A stretch of 5,439 bases of DNA. Origin: Candidatus Omnitrophica bacterium CG1_02_40_15 (GTDB taxonomy: Bacteria; Omnitrophota; Gorgyraeia; Gorgyraeales; Gorgyraeaceae). Below are positions 5,255 through 5,439 of this stretch, piece after piece. The DNA is taken from assembly GCA_001871815.1 (NCBI GenBank), contig MNVP01000046.1, positions 1 through 5,439 of the forward strand, written 5' to 3'. Below the pieces are notes generated by a model. The model ran no database searches, was not told the origin of the DNA, and worked only from the letters and a program-made list of their open reading frames with translations. The first letter of the stretch is position 1. Each line of letters opens with the position of its first letter. The translations under genes and the position numbers were made by a program.

Positions 5255-5439
5255 AAGCCCTTCAAAAAGGTAAGCCTGATACAATCTCTCATACCAGTAG
5301 GATTGGAAAAAGTAAATATTCTTTTGCAGGACGAGGTTGGACGGCTGGCCGGCGAGCCTCGTAAGCATGGCAAGGTAAATACCAGATGGGGCTCCCAGGG
5401 CGGGTCGGTATATCTCTCGGATCAAAAGGTGCCTGTAGA
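5255..5439 (+). CDS. IS256-family (mutator-type) transposase, N-terminal fragment, 5' end defective
   Basis: The plus-strand frame beginning after the amber codon at 5252 reads KPFKKVSLIQSLIPVGLEKV, then LLQDEVGRLAG at about 5321-5353, RKHGKVNTRWGSQGGSVYL and SDQKVPV up to the window edge. This is the N-terminal DNA-binding region typical of IS256-type transposases (GSVYLxDQKVPV is characteristic). The DDE catalytic part would lie beyond the edge. There is no ATG after the amber codon. Possible starts are CTG 5276, with AAGG 5 nt upstream, or TTG 5303. An ATG at 5237 is in frame but is followed by only four codons before the TAG. The gene is therefore probably 5'-truncated or mutated, though use of an alternative start cannot be excluded. 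It is divergent from parA and lies against its promoter. Confidence 0.6.

Noticed and set aside
5032..5373. Minus-strand 113-codon frame crossing the parA start and promoter
   Set aside because: It overlaps parA in another frame, its Cys/Arg/Ser-rich product looks like an out-of-frame translation, and it spans the promoter and the transposase fragment.

Overview
The window looks like the backbone of a small, low-copy bacterial plasmid (or a plasmid-derived element) with an accessory cargo operon on one side and the edge of an insertion sequence on the other. Nearly every real gene lies on the minus strand, so the window is best read from right to left. Clear Shine-Dalgarno (SD) sites and sigma70-like promoter boxes indicate a bacterium. 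GC is moderate to low, and the 928-2199 stretch is visibly more AT-rich than the replication genes. I cannot assign a lineage from sequence alone; no gene points to a familiar cultured host.

Right part (about 3126-5243): a compact maintenance operon, parA - ribbon-helix-helix (RHH) protein - rep. It is read leftward from a strong promoter (-35 TTGACA, 17-nt spacer, -10 TATACT) at 5215-5243. ParA and the RHH protein form a ParA/ParG-like partition pair. The third gene encodes a plasmid initiator with an acidic/basic N-terminal helix and two probable winged-helix regions. Gene junctions are a few bases long and imply translational coupling. Three direct 22-bp repeats plus a fourth partial copy (iterons) begin inside the rep stop region and run to 3052. 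They are followed by a very AT-rich stretch, so 2880-3132 is the best origin candidate. A 13-base sequence matching the iteron core at 11 positions overlaps the -10 and spacer of the parA promoter. This suggests that Rep represses its own operon.

Left part (1-2787): a second leftward operon of at least four genes: a catalytic-domain-only tyrosine recombinase, a 241-aa membrane protein with a cytosolic coiled coil, a 166-aa single-pass membrane protein, and a protein of at least 306 aa. The last has an N-terminal nucleoside 2-deoxyribosyltransferase/TIR-like domain and runs off the left edge. Each of these genes has its SD in or next to the end of the previous one, except for the 45-bp gap before the 166-aa gene. 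A base-modifying or NAD-cleaving type domain expressed together with two membrane-anchored helical proteins on a plasmid is a plausible undescribed defence or stress-response module. That is an inference from context and is the main lead in this window.

Far right (5255-5439): the start of an IS256-type (mutator) transposase on the plus strand, lacking a good start codon and preceded by an in-frame amber codon. It is either truncated or decayed at its 5' end, and it abuts the parA promoter.
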